This document shows, piece after piece, positions 1-11,795 of a stretch of DNA of 64,000 nucleotides. The stretch is from the NCBI GenBank assembly GCA_964019055.1, contig OZ025206.1:1737001-1801000 (forward strand), written 5' to 3'. The notes under the pieces were generated by a model. It was not told the DNA's origin and did not search any database. It saw nothing but the letters and a program-made list of their open reading frames with translations. The DNA is from Anthopleura xanthogrammica. Taxonomy: Eukaryota; Cnidaria; Anthozoa; Actiniaria; Actiniidae. Position 1 is the first letter of the stretch. Each line of letters starts with the position of its first letter. The position numbers were made by a program, and so were the translations under genes.

Positions 1-419
1 TTTTTCAGTATTTGAAGTCACTGAGCTACTGCACAGCCACATTTCTAATTAGTTTTTCAAGTATTCTTGGCAATTTTTCCTGGAAATTTATATTTACCTA
101 GTTCGTTCGTTGAAAAAAAAAACATCAAATCAACAGAGATAATGATCGAATTGAGGAGATGAATTAAGGATAATTAAAAACGAATTGATGAGATTTGTCA
201 TGATGATAAACTGGTCTTAACGAATGGATTGGAAATTGCAATCGCAGACATACCCTTGGCGGTTAACGAGATTGCTATTAGTTTTATTGGTTACTGATCA
301 TTTTAAATCACATTTAACACCTTAGATAATGTCTTCTTTTTTTTTATAGAAATTAATGAGCAAACAAGTTGACAAAGTGTGTCTAAGCCAGAAAGCCCAA
401 CCGAAAAAAAATCAAATAT

Positions 420-668
420 CTACGTGCGTTTTCAGTTTACGCACCAAAGAAGTGGAATGTTCTTCCAGAGAATATGAAGCTGGCACCATCTGTGAACTCT
501 TTCAAAAAGCAGTTAAAGACTCACATTTTTCAGTTATTTTCAAACGATGTTGCTTTCTAGTATAATTTTAGACATATCAATCAATATTTTATAGTATTTT
601 GGATGTAAGGTTCCTATTTTGGAACACGCATTGAGACGTCTTTGGAATGCGCTTGCTAAGAAATAAAG

Positions 669-726
<58 letters not shown>
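420..726 (+). mobile_element. 3' end of an L2/CR1-like LINE with (TTA)n tail
   Basis: The frame 426-560 encodes AFSVYAPKKWNVLPENMKLA and SFKKQLKTHIFQLF, the typical C-terminus of L2/CR1-clade reverse-transcriptase proteins, ending at TAG 558-560. The 3' UTR ends GAATGCGCTTGCTAAGAAAT followed by AAAG and (TTA)n, the usual L2 tail. The 5' part is missing (5'-truncated insertion). Confidence 0.7.
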
Positions 727-1299
727 CAAACTAATCTTTTATAAGACAGGAGCATGTTAGTTGAATAAACTATATTTGGTTTCTGAAATAGATATTTAGA
801 ATAGAATTTTCCGTCCATTAAATTCGTTTACTTACTTGTTTTATAAAAATTGAAAATATGATCCATCCAACTACGACTAAACGCGGAATGCCAGTGTGAA
901 GCATTTCAGAGACTTCGGCCTCGACAACACTAGAGACTGATTAGGAAGCTTGTCGGGAGAGGTTAGTCAGCCCTTAGACCGCAAAATATTAACCCTTTCC
1001 TATGACCAGCAAATCCCATTTAAACATGCGCCGAGTGTCTTGGCTAGATACGTAAAACAGTAATGTAATAGGGACTGGGTCCACCTGTTATAAGTTGATC
1101 AAGTTATGCGCACGCATGTCGCGGGCTCAAATTTTGGCAGAGAAAGTTTGGTGATTTTATGCGTGCGCTTTATTATCCGGGTTTTTGGATGCCAACTCGG
1201 CGCATGCTCAAACAGAAAACTGCTGAGTCCGGTAAGAAGTTTCTTTCGTAATGATCGAGAACCGAAAGAAAAAACAAAAGCCAGTAAAATAACTTGGCC
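727..1299. other. No gene seen
   Basis: AT-rich single-copy-looking DNA with no recognised frame, RNA or element. Confidence 0.5.
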
Positions 1300-1495
1300 A
1301 TAACCCACACGTTGGTAACACGTGGTACGTGACACATGACATTGGGGGCGCATGCAGGGCACACAGGTAACGTTGCTTATGACGCAAGATACGACACGTG
1401 ACCCATGTCCATGACGCACCATACACGACTGAAATACGTCACGTACCACTGGTCTCATAACGCGCAACGAACCACACGTGACTCATGTGAAACAG
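1300..1495. other. E-box/ACGTG-rich stretch
   Basis: The words CACGTG, ACGTGAC and CATGAC recur many times in about 190 bp, as in a decayed tandem repeat. A similar CGTGAC/GTGACCGTG-rich patch is at 31890-32175. No coding content is recognised despite overlapping frames. Confidence 0.4.
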
Positions 1496-1550
1496 GCCTC
1501 ATGCTGCAGTGTAAATGAAACACGTCAAGGGACTCACGACTAATTAGCAA

Positions 1551-1678
1551 TTATTGGATGAGGCTGAGTATGATATGGAAAATTATGCATAATGAGGAGA
1601 GTGTTATCTGAGGCGGATAATGCTCTTCGAGGTATGCATAATTTTTTATATCATACGATAGCCGAATCCAATAATTGT
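1551..1678. mobile_element. Foldback MITE
   Basis: CAATTATTGGATGAGGCTGA at 1551 pairs with the complement ending CCAATAATTG near 1677. ATTATGCATAAT-type segments bracket the loop. The arms are about 40 bp. No coding frame. Confidence 0.6.
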
Positions 1679-1794
1679 TTTATTATTTATTCAAAATATT
1701 TTCTCAATTCAGTCATTTAAGAAAGCATTTCAGATAAGTTTGCAAACCTTCCCTGTTGGGAAGCCATTTTTGTTTGGCGGCTATGATGATGTCA

Positions 1795-1872
1795 ATCGTC
1801 CAATAATCTTTTAGTTATTGGACGAATGACGTCAATCGTCCAATAATTAAAAAAAATATTGGACGAATGACG
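1795..1872. repeat. Short palindromic repeats CGTCCAATAAT
   Basis: Three alternating copies of CGTCCAATAAT and ATTATTGGACG with GACGT linkers form a cluster of small hairpins. They look like overlapping ends of one TIR family. Confidence 0.5.
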
Positions 1873-2049
1873 TTTCTTTCCAAATTTGGTCAGTCAATGC
1901 TTGCTATGAAAAATTAACCGAGGGCTGTGGGCCAATCAGAAACGGGAAAATAAATAATAAATTGAATAAATAATAATGAATATTAACCCACACTATAACA
2001 AACACACCCACACAGCACACGAACGGCCGTTTTACAACATTATTTTTTA

Positions 2050-2172
2050 AGACCCAGTTCAAACGTCCATCTTCTCATGAGCCGAACGCATTGAAAACAA
2101 TGGATGATAAGGCGGTCTTCTTTGATGTCATTAGGTACGGCTCATGAGAAGAACGACGTTTGAACTGAGCCT
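2050..2172. mobile_element. Foldback element, ~33-bp arms
   Basis: CCCAGTTCAAACGTCCATCT followed by TCTCATGAGCCG (left) pairs with CGGCTCATGAGAAGAACGAC followed by GTTTGAACTGAGCC (right), enclosing about 60 bp. It lies inside the first copy of the duplication at 1975-3033. Confidence 0.6.
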
Positions 2173-2234
2173 AAGCTAAATTGAAGTGCACTTCAAGAGC
2201 GCCCACAAAAAAAGTTCTGATGTAACATGAACAA

Positions 2235-2292
2235 TTAATGAACTGCTGGAAATGGCGCTATATAAATATATTATACTATTATTATTATTACT
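2235..2292 (+). mobile_element. L2-like LINE tail remnant
   Basis: GAAATGGCGCTATATAAATA then (ATT)n matches the terminal stem-plus-microsatellite of L2 LINEs. Nothing of the coding part is recognised upstream. Confidence 0.45.
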
Positions 2293-2644
2293 GTTCATAC
2301 GATCACTCAAGAAATCAACTTCTAATTCCAATTCGATCATGGTACGAGGGCCGTATATTAAGTGTTATCCCCCGTAAAGCAAACGCTATTCATGTTTAAT
2401 TTTTTCGCCCTTAATTAGCCAAAGCTTGGCTGTTAAATGATTAAAGGAATAAGGAATACCACAAGCTCGTTAGAATGACATTAAAATATAGATTGATAAC
2501 CCACACGATACGTAGCGAACACACAGTACACGAACGCCGCTCTTATCGAAGCTATAATGAAGCATACTGTAAGAACGCCACGAAAAAAGTTCTGAAATAA
2601 TATGAATAGTTATTGTTTATACGATTACTCAAGAAATCGCTTCC

Positions 2645-2861
2645 AATAGTCCCCTTCACAGTTCTCTGCGCCATCTTAAAAGGTAGCCGTGCCTTTGCAT
2701 CGAAGCGAGACGAACGGTGAGCTTGCAATGATAAAGACATGAATAATTGTCTAAGGTGTTAAAAAAAGGTCTCTATCATTGCAAGCTCACCGTTCGTCTC
2801 GCTTCGATGCAAAGGCACGGCTACCTTTTAAGATGGCGCAGGGAACAGTAAAAGGGACTAT
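2645..2861. mobile_element. Foldback element with ~94-bp arms
   Basis: Arms 2645-2738 and 2768-2861 are near-perfect complements. The inner ~67 bp, from CTGCGCCATCTTAAAAGG onward, match exactly around a ~29-nt loop. It sits inside the second copy of a larger direct duplication. Confidence 0.75.
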
Positions 2862-3134
2862 TCGATCATAGAAGGATGGTCACAGATTTGAGTTGCAACT
2901 AGCTATTAAAAGCTCTATTAATGTTTAATTTTTTTCGCCCTTGTTATAATTAGCTTGGCTGTTTAATGATTAAAACAATGAGGGACCCCACAAGCTCGTT
3001 AGAATGACATGATTAAATATAGATTGTTATTAATAGAATAAAGAGTGGGAGATTAATAGATTGAAGAGCACCTTGTCGAATGTGGTTTGTTTGACGACTA
3101 TAGTCATTTGGTTTTAAATATCATCATCATCATA

Positions 3135-3168
3135 TCGTTGTTCTTGTCATTGTCGTTGTCGCTGTCGC

Positions 3169-3244
<76 letters not shown>

Positions 3245-3446
3245 ATTGTTATAGTCATTGTTATTGTCATTGGCATTGTCATGTAATTGTTATCGTTATT
3301 GTTGTTATTGTTGTTGTTATTGTCATTGGCATTGTCATGTAATTGTTATCGTTATTGTTGTTATTGTTATTGTCATTGTTATTGGCATTGGCATTGTCAT
3401 GTAATTGTTATCGTTATTGTTGTTATTGTTATTGTTATTGTATTTT
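3135..3446. repeat. (TTGTCG)n grading into TTGTTA-rich repeats
   Basis: A hexanucleotide TTGTCG run (about 3135-3246) continues into three copies of a longer unit containing GGCATTGTCATGTAATTG and TTATCGTTATTGTTG. The second part is a higher-order derivative of the first. Confidence 0.85.
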
Positions 3447-4077
3447 TTATTATCTGATTGGTTCAGCAACGTTTTCTAAATCTCTAAGCATGGACTCTCA
3501 ATTTTCTAAATGCTAGAAACTTGAACATCATCACTGACTTTGTTTTCTTCAAACAATTTTAGGCTTCTTCAAAACAAGTTGAAAAACAGATTTTGTAAAT
3601 TTGTAAGACGACGACGAAATATTTTTCCAAATTATCGGGGAAATTCCTACTCATGACTTTTATCTCTTTAAATATCACTCGTAATGAAGATACTATACAA
3701 TTTAAATATACGCCCTTTTTAACAAATATACTCCGTAACAAAACAAAACCTCCTAGGTAGAGTCTAGAAAAGGTGAAACCAAATACCAAAGAAATATTAA
3801 GAGAGTTCTAAAAATGCTAATGTCCATTATACCCAGCAGTTTTAGTGACGAAGATGCTCTCTGTAATAAGAGTGCCTTTTTAACAAACTTAATCATATCC
3901 ATTTTGAAATCATTAGCAAATCCTGCAATCTGATTGGCTACAAAGTGTGCGATTTAAGCATTAATTGCACTATTTTGAATCATTAATTGCATCATTTTGT
4001 CAAACAATCACTTTTGAAGCTACATATAACTGTTGAGTATTTTAATATATTAAGTTTCAAAATGGAAATGATTAATA
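3447..4077. other. No gene seen
   Basis: AT-rich. A partial repeat with CTGATTGGCTACAAAG near 3931 may be an old MITE flank. Confidence 0.45.
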
Positions 4078-4219
4078 GGTAATAGAACTGAGTGTCTTGC
4101 AATTTTGGGCAGAAATCACACTCGTGATTAACAAATTGCACTCCCGCTGCGCGGTCGTGCAATTTTGTAATCACTCTTGCGATTTCAGCCCAAATTGCAC
4201 TCAACTCAGTTCTATTACC
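4078..4219. mobile_element. Foldback MITE
   Basis: GGTAATAGAACTGAGTG at 4078 pairs with the complement ending AGTTCTATTACC at 4219. The arms are about 64 bp with a GC-rich loop CCCGCTGCGCGG. The arms also contain TTGCAATTTTGGGC and TGCGATTTCAGCCC. Confidence 0.65.
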
Positions 4220-4395
4220 ATTATTTAATCAACTTGAAATACAGGGGGCATCGGTAAATATATTTTTTAAACCACAGAAACAGCAAAGCACGAAACCAAA
4301 AAAAAATACTTCTCGATGTATCTATTTGAGTCAAAACTTTTGAGTTTGTTTAAAGTTCTCTTCGTGGCTTTTTTTTTTTTTTTTTGATAGTTGAA

Positions 4396-5480
4396 AGAAG
4401 AAATGAGCATTACGCTTTCTTTCTTTAATTTAAATTCGTGTACTACTTACAAGAATTTAATGCTTTTAAAGCCTTTTTATGTCCTTTTCATTATTTCTTA
4501 AAAAAGAATTATTCCGTAAAAAAAATTCAAATTTCCCTTTATTGTTCGGTCTGTGCCGTCTCATTTTCTTCTTTTTAGTGTTCTTCGGCTGTCTGTGATC
4601 TAGCTGGCTCAGAGAAGTTTTACTAATTTTCTTTTTTAAAAGACAAAACAAAACCTTACTAGACAAAAGATATCGGTTATTCCACATTCTCGAGAAGAAA
4701 TGAGCATTACGCTTTCTTTCTTTAATGTAAATTAGTGTACTTATCTAATTATTTTTCATTTATTCATTACAAGAATTTAATGCTTTTATAGCCTTTTTAT
4801 GCCCTTTTAATTATTTAAAAAAAAATTATTTCGTAAAAAAAAATCATAAAAAAAAAATGAAAACCGTGTTAGAAGAATCTAGAAGTCCCTATTGACCCGG
4901 AATGCCAATATGGCCGCCACTTCATTATCACAGTTTTTTAAACTCATATTTTAGTTGACCACTACATTGAAATTATAGACAGAATAGCATCAGCAAAGTT
5001 AGAAAGTTTGAGACAAAAATATTAAATTCTTGAGAAGTTATGAGAATTATAAAAATGTGAAAAACACCACAACGAGGCCAGCAAGGAAACAGTTCACTGA
5101 ACACATACAAATCTCTGTAATTTTGATTCCAAATAGCTTCACTTGAATTCTATTTATAGCAATGAAACATTTCCAAAAATACACATTTCTGCTTGCTCTA
5201 GCTTTCTGATAGCGGTGCTTATTTTTTAAGATGAGGATTTTATTTCTGAAAGTCAATGGTGACCATAATGGCATTCGGTCTGTAAGGATAGAAATAAAAA
5301 ACGTATTAAATGTAGTTAAAATTCTTTTTATTGTTCGGTCTGTGGCGTCTCATTTTCTTCTTTTTAGTGTTCTTCGGCATGTCTGTGATCTAGCTGGCTC
5401 AGAGAAGTTTTACTAATTTCCTTTTTTAAAAGACAAAACAAAACCTTACTAGACAAAAGATATCGGTCATTCCACATTTA
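4396..5480. repeat. 297-bp direct duplication, second copy split by an insertion
   Basis: Unit A 4396-4692 is followed by a second copy whose first part is 4693-4860 and whose second part is about 5320-5480. Shared segments include AGAAGAAATGAGCATTACGC, TTGTTCGGTCTGTG, CTAGCTGGCTCAGAGAAG and AGACAAAAGATATCGGT. The intervening ~460 bp carries inverted ends, so it is probably a later insertion. Confidence 0.7.
4890..5290. mobile_element. TIR insertion splitting the duplicated unit
   Basis: GACCCGGAATGCCAATATGG near 4894 pairs imperfectly with CCATAATGGCATTCGGTCTG ending near 5282. The ~400 bp between have no recognised domain. Its position inside one copy of the 297-bp duplication dates it after the duplication. 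Confidence 0.5.
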
Positions 5481-5489
5481 GAACATTGA

Positions 5490-6208
5490 ATAAACAATTT
5501 GAATTCAGTGGTTTTTAAAAACGCCTAGGGTGCTTTCCATTTGTCCAGAAGAACCGGTAATATCAGTTGGAATACAAATGGAACTGTCACTTTTTCGGAA
5601 CTTCCAACCGAAAAAAATGGAACACCTTTCAAGCTTTTCCAGCCATTCCGGTTGGTACGAACTAACTGGAATTGTCTGAACCATTTGAGAATTTCTCGGA
5701 ATTTCTCAGGCCCAGTTCTCTAATTCGCGTATTCTCTAATTCATAGTTGGTAGGTGTATATAGTTGGTTTGAACTGTTCCATTAGAAACATTCTTGTCTC
5801 GGTTTCATCAACCGGTTTTTCTGGACAAATGAAAAGCACTCTACTAGAGTCATGATTCTCGACAAAATGTTTAAATATAAACTGATAGTTAATTGAAATA
5901 GCCCACTAATTCATCAAATATGATCCTGCTAGAATGTAAAGGAATTAATAACCATTACAGAATATTTAATAAGACAATTCTGCTAGAACTGTCGAAGGCA
6001 TATCCTAGAATTATTTCAGTCAGGTATCCAGCTGACAAGCGGTGAACTACTTTTCATGTAGACTTTGTCGAGTTGTCTGACGCGGCACGGTTTAGAGTTA
6101 AATAAACATTAGGATAATAAGATCTATATAGTTTAACAGGTAAATAATGTTTGCATTGTATTCAATAAAAACGTGATAAATGAACAAGATAAAAGTATTT
6201 TATTATCA
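5490..6208. other. Repeat-like, no gene
   Basis: An inverted pair (TCCAGAAGAACCGGTAATATC near 5545 versus ACCGGTTTTTCTGGAC near 5811) suggests one more degraded TIR element at about 5530-5835. The rest is AT-rich with no gene. Confidence 0.4.
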
Positions 6209-6213
6209 ATTCT

Positions 6214-6476
6214 CAGTGGCGGATCCAGGATTTTTCAAAAGGGGGTTCCATTCTGGTTTCACATTTTCCTAAAACGAACGTTTTTTTTACGGTACCGCCC
6301 GTATTGTAACAAATGTAATGTAATGTGAATATGGTTCAGAAACATGAACTCGATAAAAATTCATTGTAGGACGCGTTTTCATTTTCATTTTTTTTTTATT
6401 TATTTATTTATTTATTTTTTTGATGATCGATGGGGGTTTCGTGGAACCCATGGAACCCCCTCTGGATCCGCCACTG
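6214..6476. mobile_element. hAT-like MITE with 5-bp target duplication
   Basis: Termini CAGTGGCGGATCCAG and CTGGATCCGCCACTG are perfect inverted repeats. ATTCT flanks both sides (6209-6213 and 6477-6481). It contains a (TTTA)n stretch and no coding frame. The GGGGGTTCCA and TGGAACCCCC segments extend the pairing. Confidence 0.7.
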
Positions 6477-6540
6477 ATTCTATAAATTCTATAAATTCAT
6501 AGACTGAAAGTCAAACGCCAAAAGAAGACATCGGTCGCCA

Positions 6541-6600
6541 TTTTGCGCGGGAAACTTGACGCGTTTGCGCGACTCTCTCCCGCCATTTTACACACACGTC
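6541..6600. promoter_or_regulatory. E2F-like motifs in a CpG-rich patch
   Basis: TTTTGCGCGGGAAA at 6541-6554 fits the E2F/DP consensus, and CTCCCGCCATTTT at 6578-6590 is a second E2F-like word. The patch is locally CG-rich in AT-rich surroundings. The only frames downstream are two short ones (6734-6943, and 7031-7213 with one predicted membrane span), neither recognised. Confidence 0.3.
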
Positions 6601-6619
6601 TAATCTTCGCGTCTCCGAG

Positions 6620-9257
6620 GGAAAAAAATTAACGACTTAGTCTTATTGCTTCTCTAAAATATTTATCGAAATAAAAGTTGATCAGGAAGATAATGAATAA
6701 AACAAAAGTAGGTCTGTTTTTAAAACAAAGATCATGACAAAAAAGATGTTTGCTGATATTAAAAAACAAAGAGTAAAAATAGTCTCACAGACTCAAGAAA
6801 AAAAACCCGCCGTGAAATTTCAAAACAGTCGAAAAATTCAAGCCGTGAATCTTCATGAGAAATATTCATTGAAGATCTGTTTTGTGAATGAAAATAAGAC
6901 AAAAAGCTGCTCTTTTTTTTTTTATCTTTTTCCCCGTCAATGAATTCTAACTTATTATCAATCTAATTCTAACTAATTCTAGGTGTGGTACACGGATAAG
7001 TTGATGATAAGATAGATCATCTTCATTCTTATGAAATATTACTGGAAATATTTCTACGCCGTCGAAGAGGCGATATCTAGTCCAGTATACACTTATCTAT
7101 GTATGACCATACTGTTAATTATTCTGCTAACATCGGCGGGAACGCTTGGATATTTATGGAAATTATTTCGAATAAGGAGTAGAGTTTCTAAATTGTGTTG
7201 TCGATTCTCATAACGATGTGGTTGATGCAGCGATCGAGGAGCTTTTAAGTGGGTGTATTATCGTAAGATCACACCAGCTAGTGATGCCTTTATTACTTCG
7301 AGTTTTTTACACGCATCGTTAATGGTATTCTTACTTTTTTTGTCCGAATTCTGATAGCAGTAATTCGTTCCATAATGTCGTATGAATAGAAGAAAAAGAT
7401 CTCTGTATATCGTGTCTATAGATGTACACAATTATCTCTGAATTTACGTGGAACTAATTAATTTTTTTGAAATAAAAGTATTGTCTTACCGTACCCCTGC
7501 TCACCTAAGGAGAGCAGACGGTATCATGGCTTCTACTGCAGAAGACATTATTACAAATTAGTCTCTTTTGAGTTAAGTTACACGCCGATAGAGGAAGAAT
7601 ATTGCCACTACAGCACAAGCTCTTAGTTCTTATTCAGTAACTTGAGTGTGAAGGTGGGGTTGGAAGCCCAATCTTAGAGTTAAACTCGTCTCACAAATAT
7701 CGATAAAAAAAGCCATGTTTTAAGATTTTATTTGATTCTTAGCAATCCAAGAATCGTAAGTGAAATTGAATTTTAATAAATACGTTGTTTGTCTTAAAGC
7801 ATTTTTCTACAAAACTAGAATAAGAAACGTTGGCTTTGACTTACCTCTATGAGGACTTGTCGCAGAAATGATGTCGTCTCGATCGATGCAAAGTCCGAAA
7901 ATTTAATCTCAAATTCCATTAAAAGCCTCCACTAAGTTCGTTTCCAGAGTTCCAAGTAATCCACATCCTATAAGAGATAACGAGTGAGATTTCGGGGTGT
8001 TTTAAAAAAAAAACGTCTGCACTTTTGTGCTCGCTCGAAGTGTCTTCAACTCCATTTCTAGTTTGAAAAGACTCATTTGGAAAATATCTTTAAAAACAGC
8101 AAGAACTTAGGGCAGATTTGACAACATGTATATATTTTTAATAGTATTTCAGCCAATCACGTCGCAGCATTTAGAACCAATCTATATTTAGAATACAATA
8201 TTAATAACAGGTGAGAGGGAAGTGAACTAGATTACCCCTCGTGTTTCTGCTTAAATTACTGTCAGGATTAATTTAAGTGCAAATTGATCAACGAAAGTAG
8301 TACCTTTTCGTAGTTTTAAAATATAGACAAATGCAAAATTGATCAAGAACTCATGAGACACGAGTAAAATGGCAAAAAAAATTCTCTACTGTTTTTCTGG
8401 CAACTTTAAATTTCTTTTTGGTTATTGTTGTCAGTTTCTTTTGCGATTAAACTATTTGTAGTAAAGTCTGGCTAGATTGATTTATTTGTTTGACGCCACA
8501 AAACAACATGAGAAATATATTGGAGCACTTGAAAATAAACAATACTAAGTTAATGATATCGGAGAGAAAACAAGGGGAAATTTAATCAAGAGGTTGATAA
8601 CGCGAGTAAAATCACAAAAGGAAATTAGATCTAGAAGAACCATTGGTTTGAAGGTAGAGGACATTAAACAAGTAAACATTAAGCACTAAATTAGAAATAA
8701 CGAGTTGACGAATAAATAAATAATAAAAAGAAATAGAAAAAGTTCTACATATGATCAAATGAATGAAGGACTGAATTTAGGGAACGAAAAAAGAAGAAGA
8801 AAAAAAAGAAAAAGAATTATATAAAAAATTTTTTTGCATTTTTTTTTATTTCTTTCTTTTTGATTATTATTATTTCGTCAGTTTTCTTTTCTTTTTTTTT
8901 TTTTTTTTTAAATTCTCGCGATCGTATTGTTGTATAACTCTGTCTAGATTGTATAACACAATACATCATGTGTTTATATCCGACCAGCTACAATCATCAT
9001 ACCACCAAAGGTTAGAATACTATCATCATTTATGCTCAGTATGCATGTGAGTCAAGCACAAAAGAGATCACAAGAGATTTAAAGATGTAAACATTTGGAA
9101 CAATCAAGTTATAGCGGAGGTTTACCGGTTCCAAAACTTCAAATTCAAATTGAATGTTTTATAATTTTATCGATATCCTGAAACAGCCTCTGGGCTGATG
9201 AAATTCAGGTCAAGCTGATCACAAATCGAATTGGAACTTAGCGTGTTAGGTTTTGCA
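6620..9257. other. No supported gene
   Basis: AT-rich. Two short frames (6734-6943; 7031-7213) lack homology I can recognise. Acceptor-like TTCTAG words (for example 6983) occur but no consistent exon set was found. Confidence 0.4.
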
Positions 9258-9272
9258 GTGTGTTGTTGTTGC

Positions 9273-9318
<46 letters not shown>

Positions 9319-9481
9319 ATTGTTGCTGTTGTTGTTGTTGTTGTTGCTGTTACTGTTGCGGTTTGTTGTAATTGTTGTCGTTGTAAATAATTATTATTAT
9401 ATTGTGTCAGTTGCTGTTTGCGTCGCAAAAAGAAAGAAAGAAAGAAAGGAAGGAAGGAAGGAAGGAAGGAAGGAAGGAAGA
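9258..9481. repeat. (TTG)n then (AAAG)n(AAGG)n microsatellites
   Basis: TTG repeat at about 9258-9415 with scattered CTG interruptions, then GAAA and GGAA tetranucleotides at 9427-9481. Long open frames here are only homopolymer readings of the repeat. Confidence 0.9.
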
Positions 9482-10086
9482 TAGAACCTCAAACCTATGC
9501 TTTTACTAACTTAACTAAGTAAACAAGATTAATAAAGTTAGTGGTCCATTAGAGGATCAAGAGCATGATTAAAAAGTTATTACCAAAGTAAACGAAATTA
9601 ATGACAACTGTCTGCCGAGGGCGTAGTGAATATTAAAGTACTGCATAACCAAAAAATATATAATAAGATTATGGTGATAAGAAGGGAACTAGTAAAGAGC
9701 TTATAGATAAAAGTTTTGATAAAAGGTATCATAGAATCTAGTTTCATTCAATATCTGGTTCTTCTCACACATCTGCCATCGTTATAAGCTGATCTTTAAT
9801 TATGTCTAGGTACGTAAACTCAAATGCGAACTGAGTAACTTCGAGTAAAAATCTATCATTCTAGCCATCATGACTGGCACCATGTGAGAAATAAGCTAAA
9901 TTAAGGATCTATATAACATGATATGACGCAAAGGATCTATATATCAAATCATCATTCATTAGTGCCACCAGAGACGCGCTTCTTCATCCTCATTTGAGAT
10001 CCACTGGAGACTTTTAGTTTCTCCGAATTCTCCAGTTTTGGCCCCTCTGCAAAGATTAATTTCTAAATCCAATTTGTGTTCAAATG

Positions 10087-10396
10087 CAGGGACCGCGGAG
10101 CGTAATTTTGATTGGGGGGGGGGGGGGGGGGGGCTAACAACCACCAAAGACTGGACCACGTAGGGGGGTTTGGGGGCATGTTCCCCCAGGAAAAAAATTT
10201 GAAATTGAGACCCTCGGAAGTGCGATTTTGAGGGGCATTTGTAACTATTTATTGCATTAAAGTTATGACAATTTTGCACATTCTGGCTATGAAAAAGAAG
10301 AGAAAAGGTTTTTTTGATATAAGATAGTAGCAAATAGATAATTCAAAATGGCGGCAAAATTATTGGGGGGGCTACCCCCCTGCTCCGCGGTCCCTG
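10087..10396. mobile_element. MITE with CAGGGACCGCGGAGC termini and 5-bp duplication
   Basis: CAGGGACCGCGGAGC at 10087 and GCTCCGCGGTCCCTG ending at 10396 are perfect inverted repeats, flanked by AAATG on both sides (10082-10086, 10397-10401). It contains a run of about 17-20 G and no coding frame. Confidence 0.7.
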
Positions 10397-10740
10397 AAAT
10401 GAATGAAAGTCCTCTATTTTTAGTTTCACATCCAAACAGCAAAATGAACCCATTAATTCTAATCTTATCTATTTTATTAAGAGCTTGTTTGACGGCAGCG
10501 GAAAGAAATGAATTACTTATCTCATGAAAGAGGAAACGCATACTTCACGATTATGGAAAACAGAAATTTGTTTTCATCAAAACAAGATAACCGTCATATC
10601 TAGTAGCCAAAATGTAATTTACTTTCAAAAGGCTTCCCTCATGCCCTTCCTGTATTAAGCAAAGACTGCAGGCCACCTATTTTGAAAATCTCTGGCCGAT
10701 AACTCACCTCACTTGTTCAGGATATCTTGTGAGTCGCTGA

Positions 10741-10756
10741 TCTGGATCCGCCCCTG
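10741..10756. mobile_element. Solitary hAT-like terminus
   Basis: CTGGATCCGCCCCTG matches the right end of the CAGTGGCGGATCC-type MITE. No partner terminus was found within about 350 bp, so this is probably a truncated copy. Confidence 0.35.
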
Positions 10757-11795
10757 CAAGAAGATTTATACTTTGCCATTCTTTGCTCCAAAACCTACAG
10801 AAGAACAAGAGAAATCGTTACATTTTCAATGATATATTGAAAGAATATTCCAAAATTTGGTTTCCTCTCTCCATTAGGAAATAAATAAATGTTTTTGCGT
10901 TAAGTAATTTTTGAACTTTTTTGAAAACGGAAATGACGTCAGTTAAAGATTGTCAGATCCCCTCAGATCCACAGGCAGCCCAATCAGGCATTATCTGGCG
11001 CTAAACTACAAACCATGAATACACCGGCAAAAATACGTGGTTTAATCCAAAACTATCAATATTCTTTGGAATAAAATCACAAAATATACTTGTATGATAT
11101 TTCATATATGTAGTGCATTTATCAATTCTACAAAAAACGCCACATTTCAAGGATTTTTTCCTTACCTCCTTGGAAGCTTAGCTTCACCTCGACCTGCCGG
11201 CTCTTTCTCAGTATTCCTGGCGTCCACTTGCGATGTCTTGAATGCATCCCACGGCTGTCTAAATAACGCCAAACATTGCCAAGTCCTAGAACGATGATTA
11301 ATCTAACTTCTATATCAGTTTCATACTCAAGTGAGCACTTCTTCTGGAGATATTAAGAATAGTTTACTTCGTGTTTACAAGGCTCAGTGAAGCTCGCTCA
11401 AAGCTGCTCAAAGCCGGCCAAACTCAAGCCGTCACTCAAGCCGTCACTCAAGCCAACGTCCGCTGCCGACACAGGAAGCCCAAGCAATTGCAAGACAATG
11501 AAATTGGGCTGCCTGTGCTCAGATCAAGATCAAGGGTGTTGTTTCTTTTCATTCGTATTTATATAAAATCCACACTAGGCGTATATTTACAACTTTATCT
11601 TTATTCTTTAACAATAAGATTAATCCATACTGACGTATCTAAACTTATAGTCTTTAACCTTTGCTTGTGACATCCCAGTATAAAAAAAGCCTTTAACACT
11701 GAGACCTCGAGCAAGGCAGCCGCCGAATTTGTATTTTTCGCAAAGATTCTTTTTATAATTTCTATAATTTATCTACCCAGCACATGTATAGCTTT

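Larger units (their letters stand above)
1975..3033. repeat. ~500-bp diverged direct duplication, each copy with a different foldback insert
   Basis: Copy A (about 1975-2500) and copy B (about 2500-3033) share, in order, ACACGAACG segments, AAAAAAGTTCTGA, ACGATNACTCAAGAAATC, TTTTTCGCCCTT, TTGGCTGTTNAATGATTAAA and CACAAGCTCGTTAGAATGAC. Copy A is interrupted by the foldback at 2050-2172 plus a LINE tail; copy B by the foldback at 2645-2861. Confidence 0.6.
9490..11795. other. No gene apart from the MITEs listed
   Basis: Holds the 10087-10396 MITE and the solitary hAT-like end. 11400-11460 has three short repeats of CAAGCCGTCACT, without a coding assignment. Confidence 0.4.

Noticed and set aside
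9246..9484. Open frames of poly-Leu or Thr-rich protein
   Set aside because: They translate the (TTG)n and (AAAG)n/(AAGG)n microsatellites; no non-repeat coding sequence attached.
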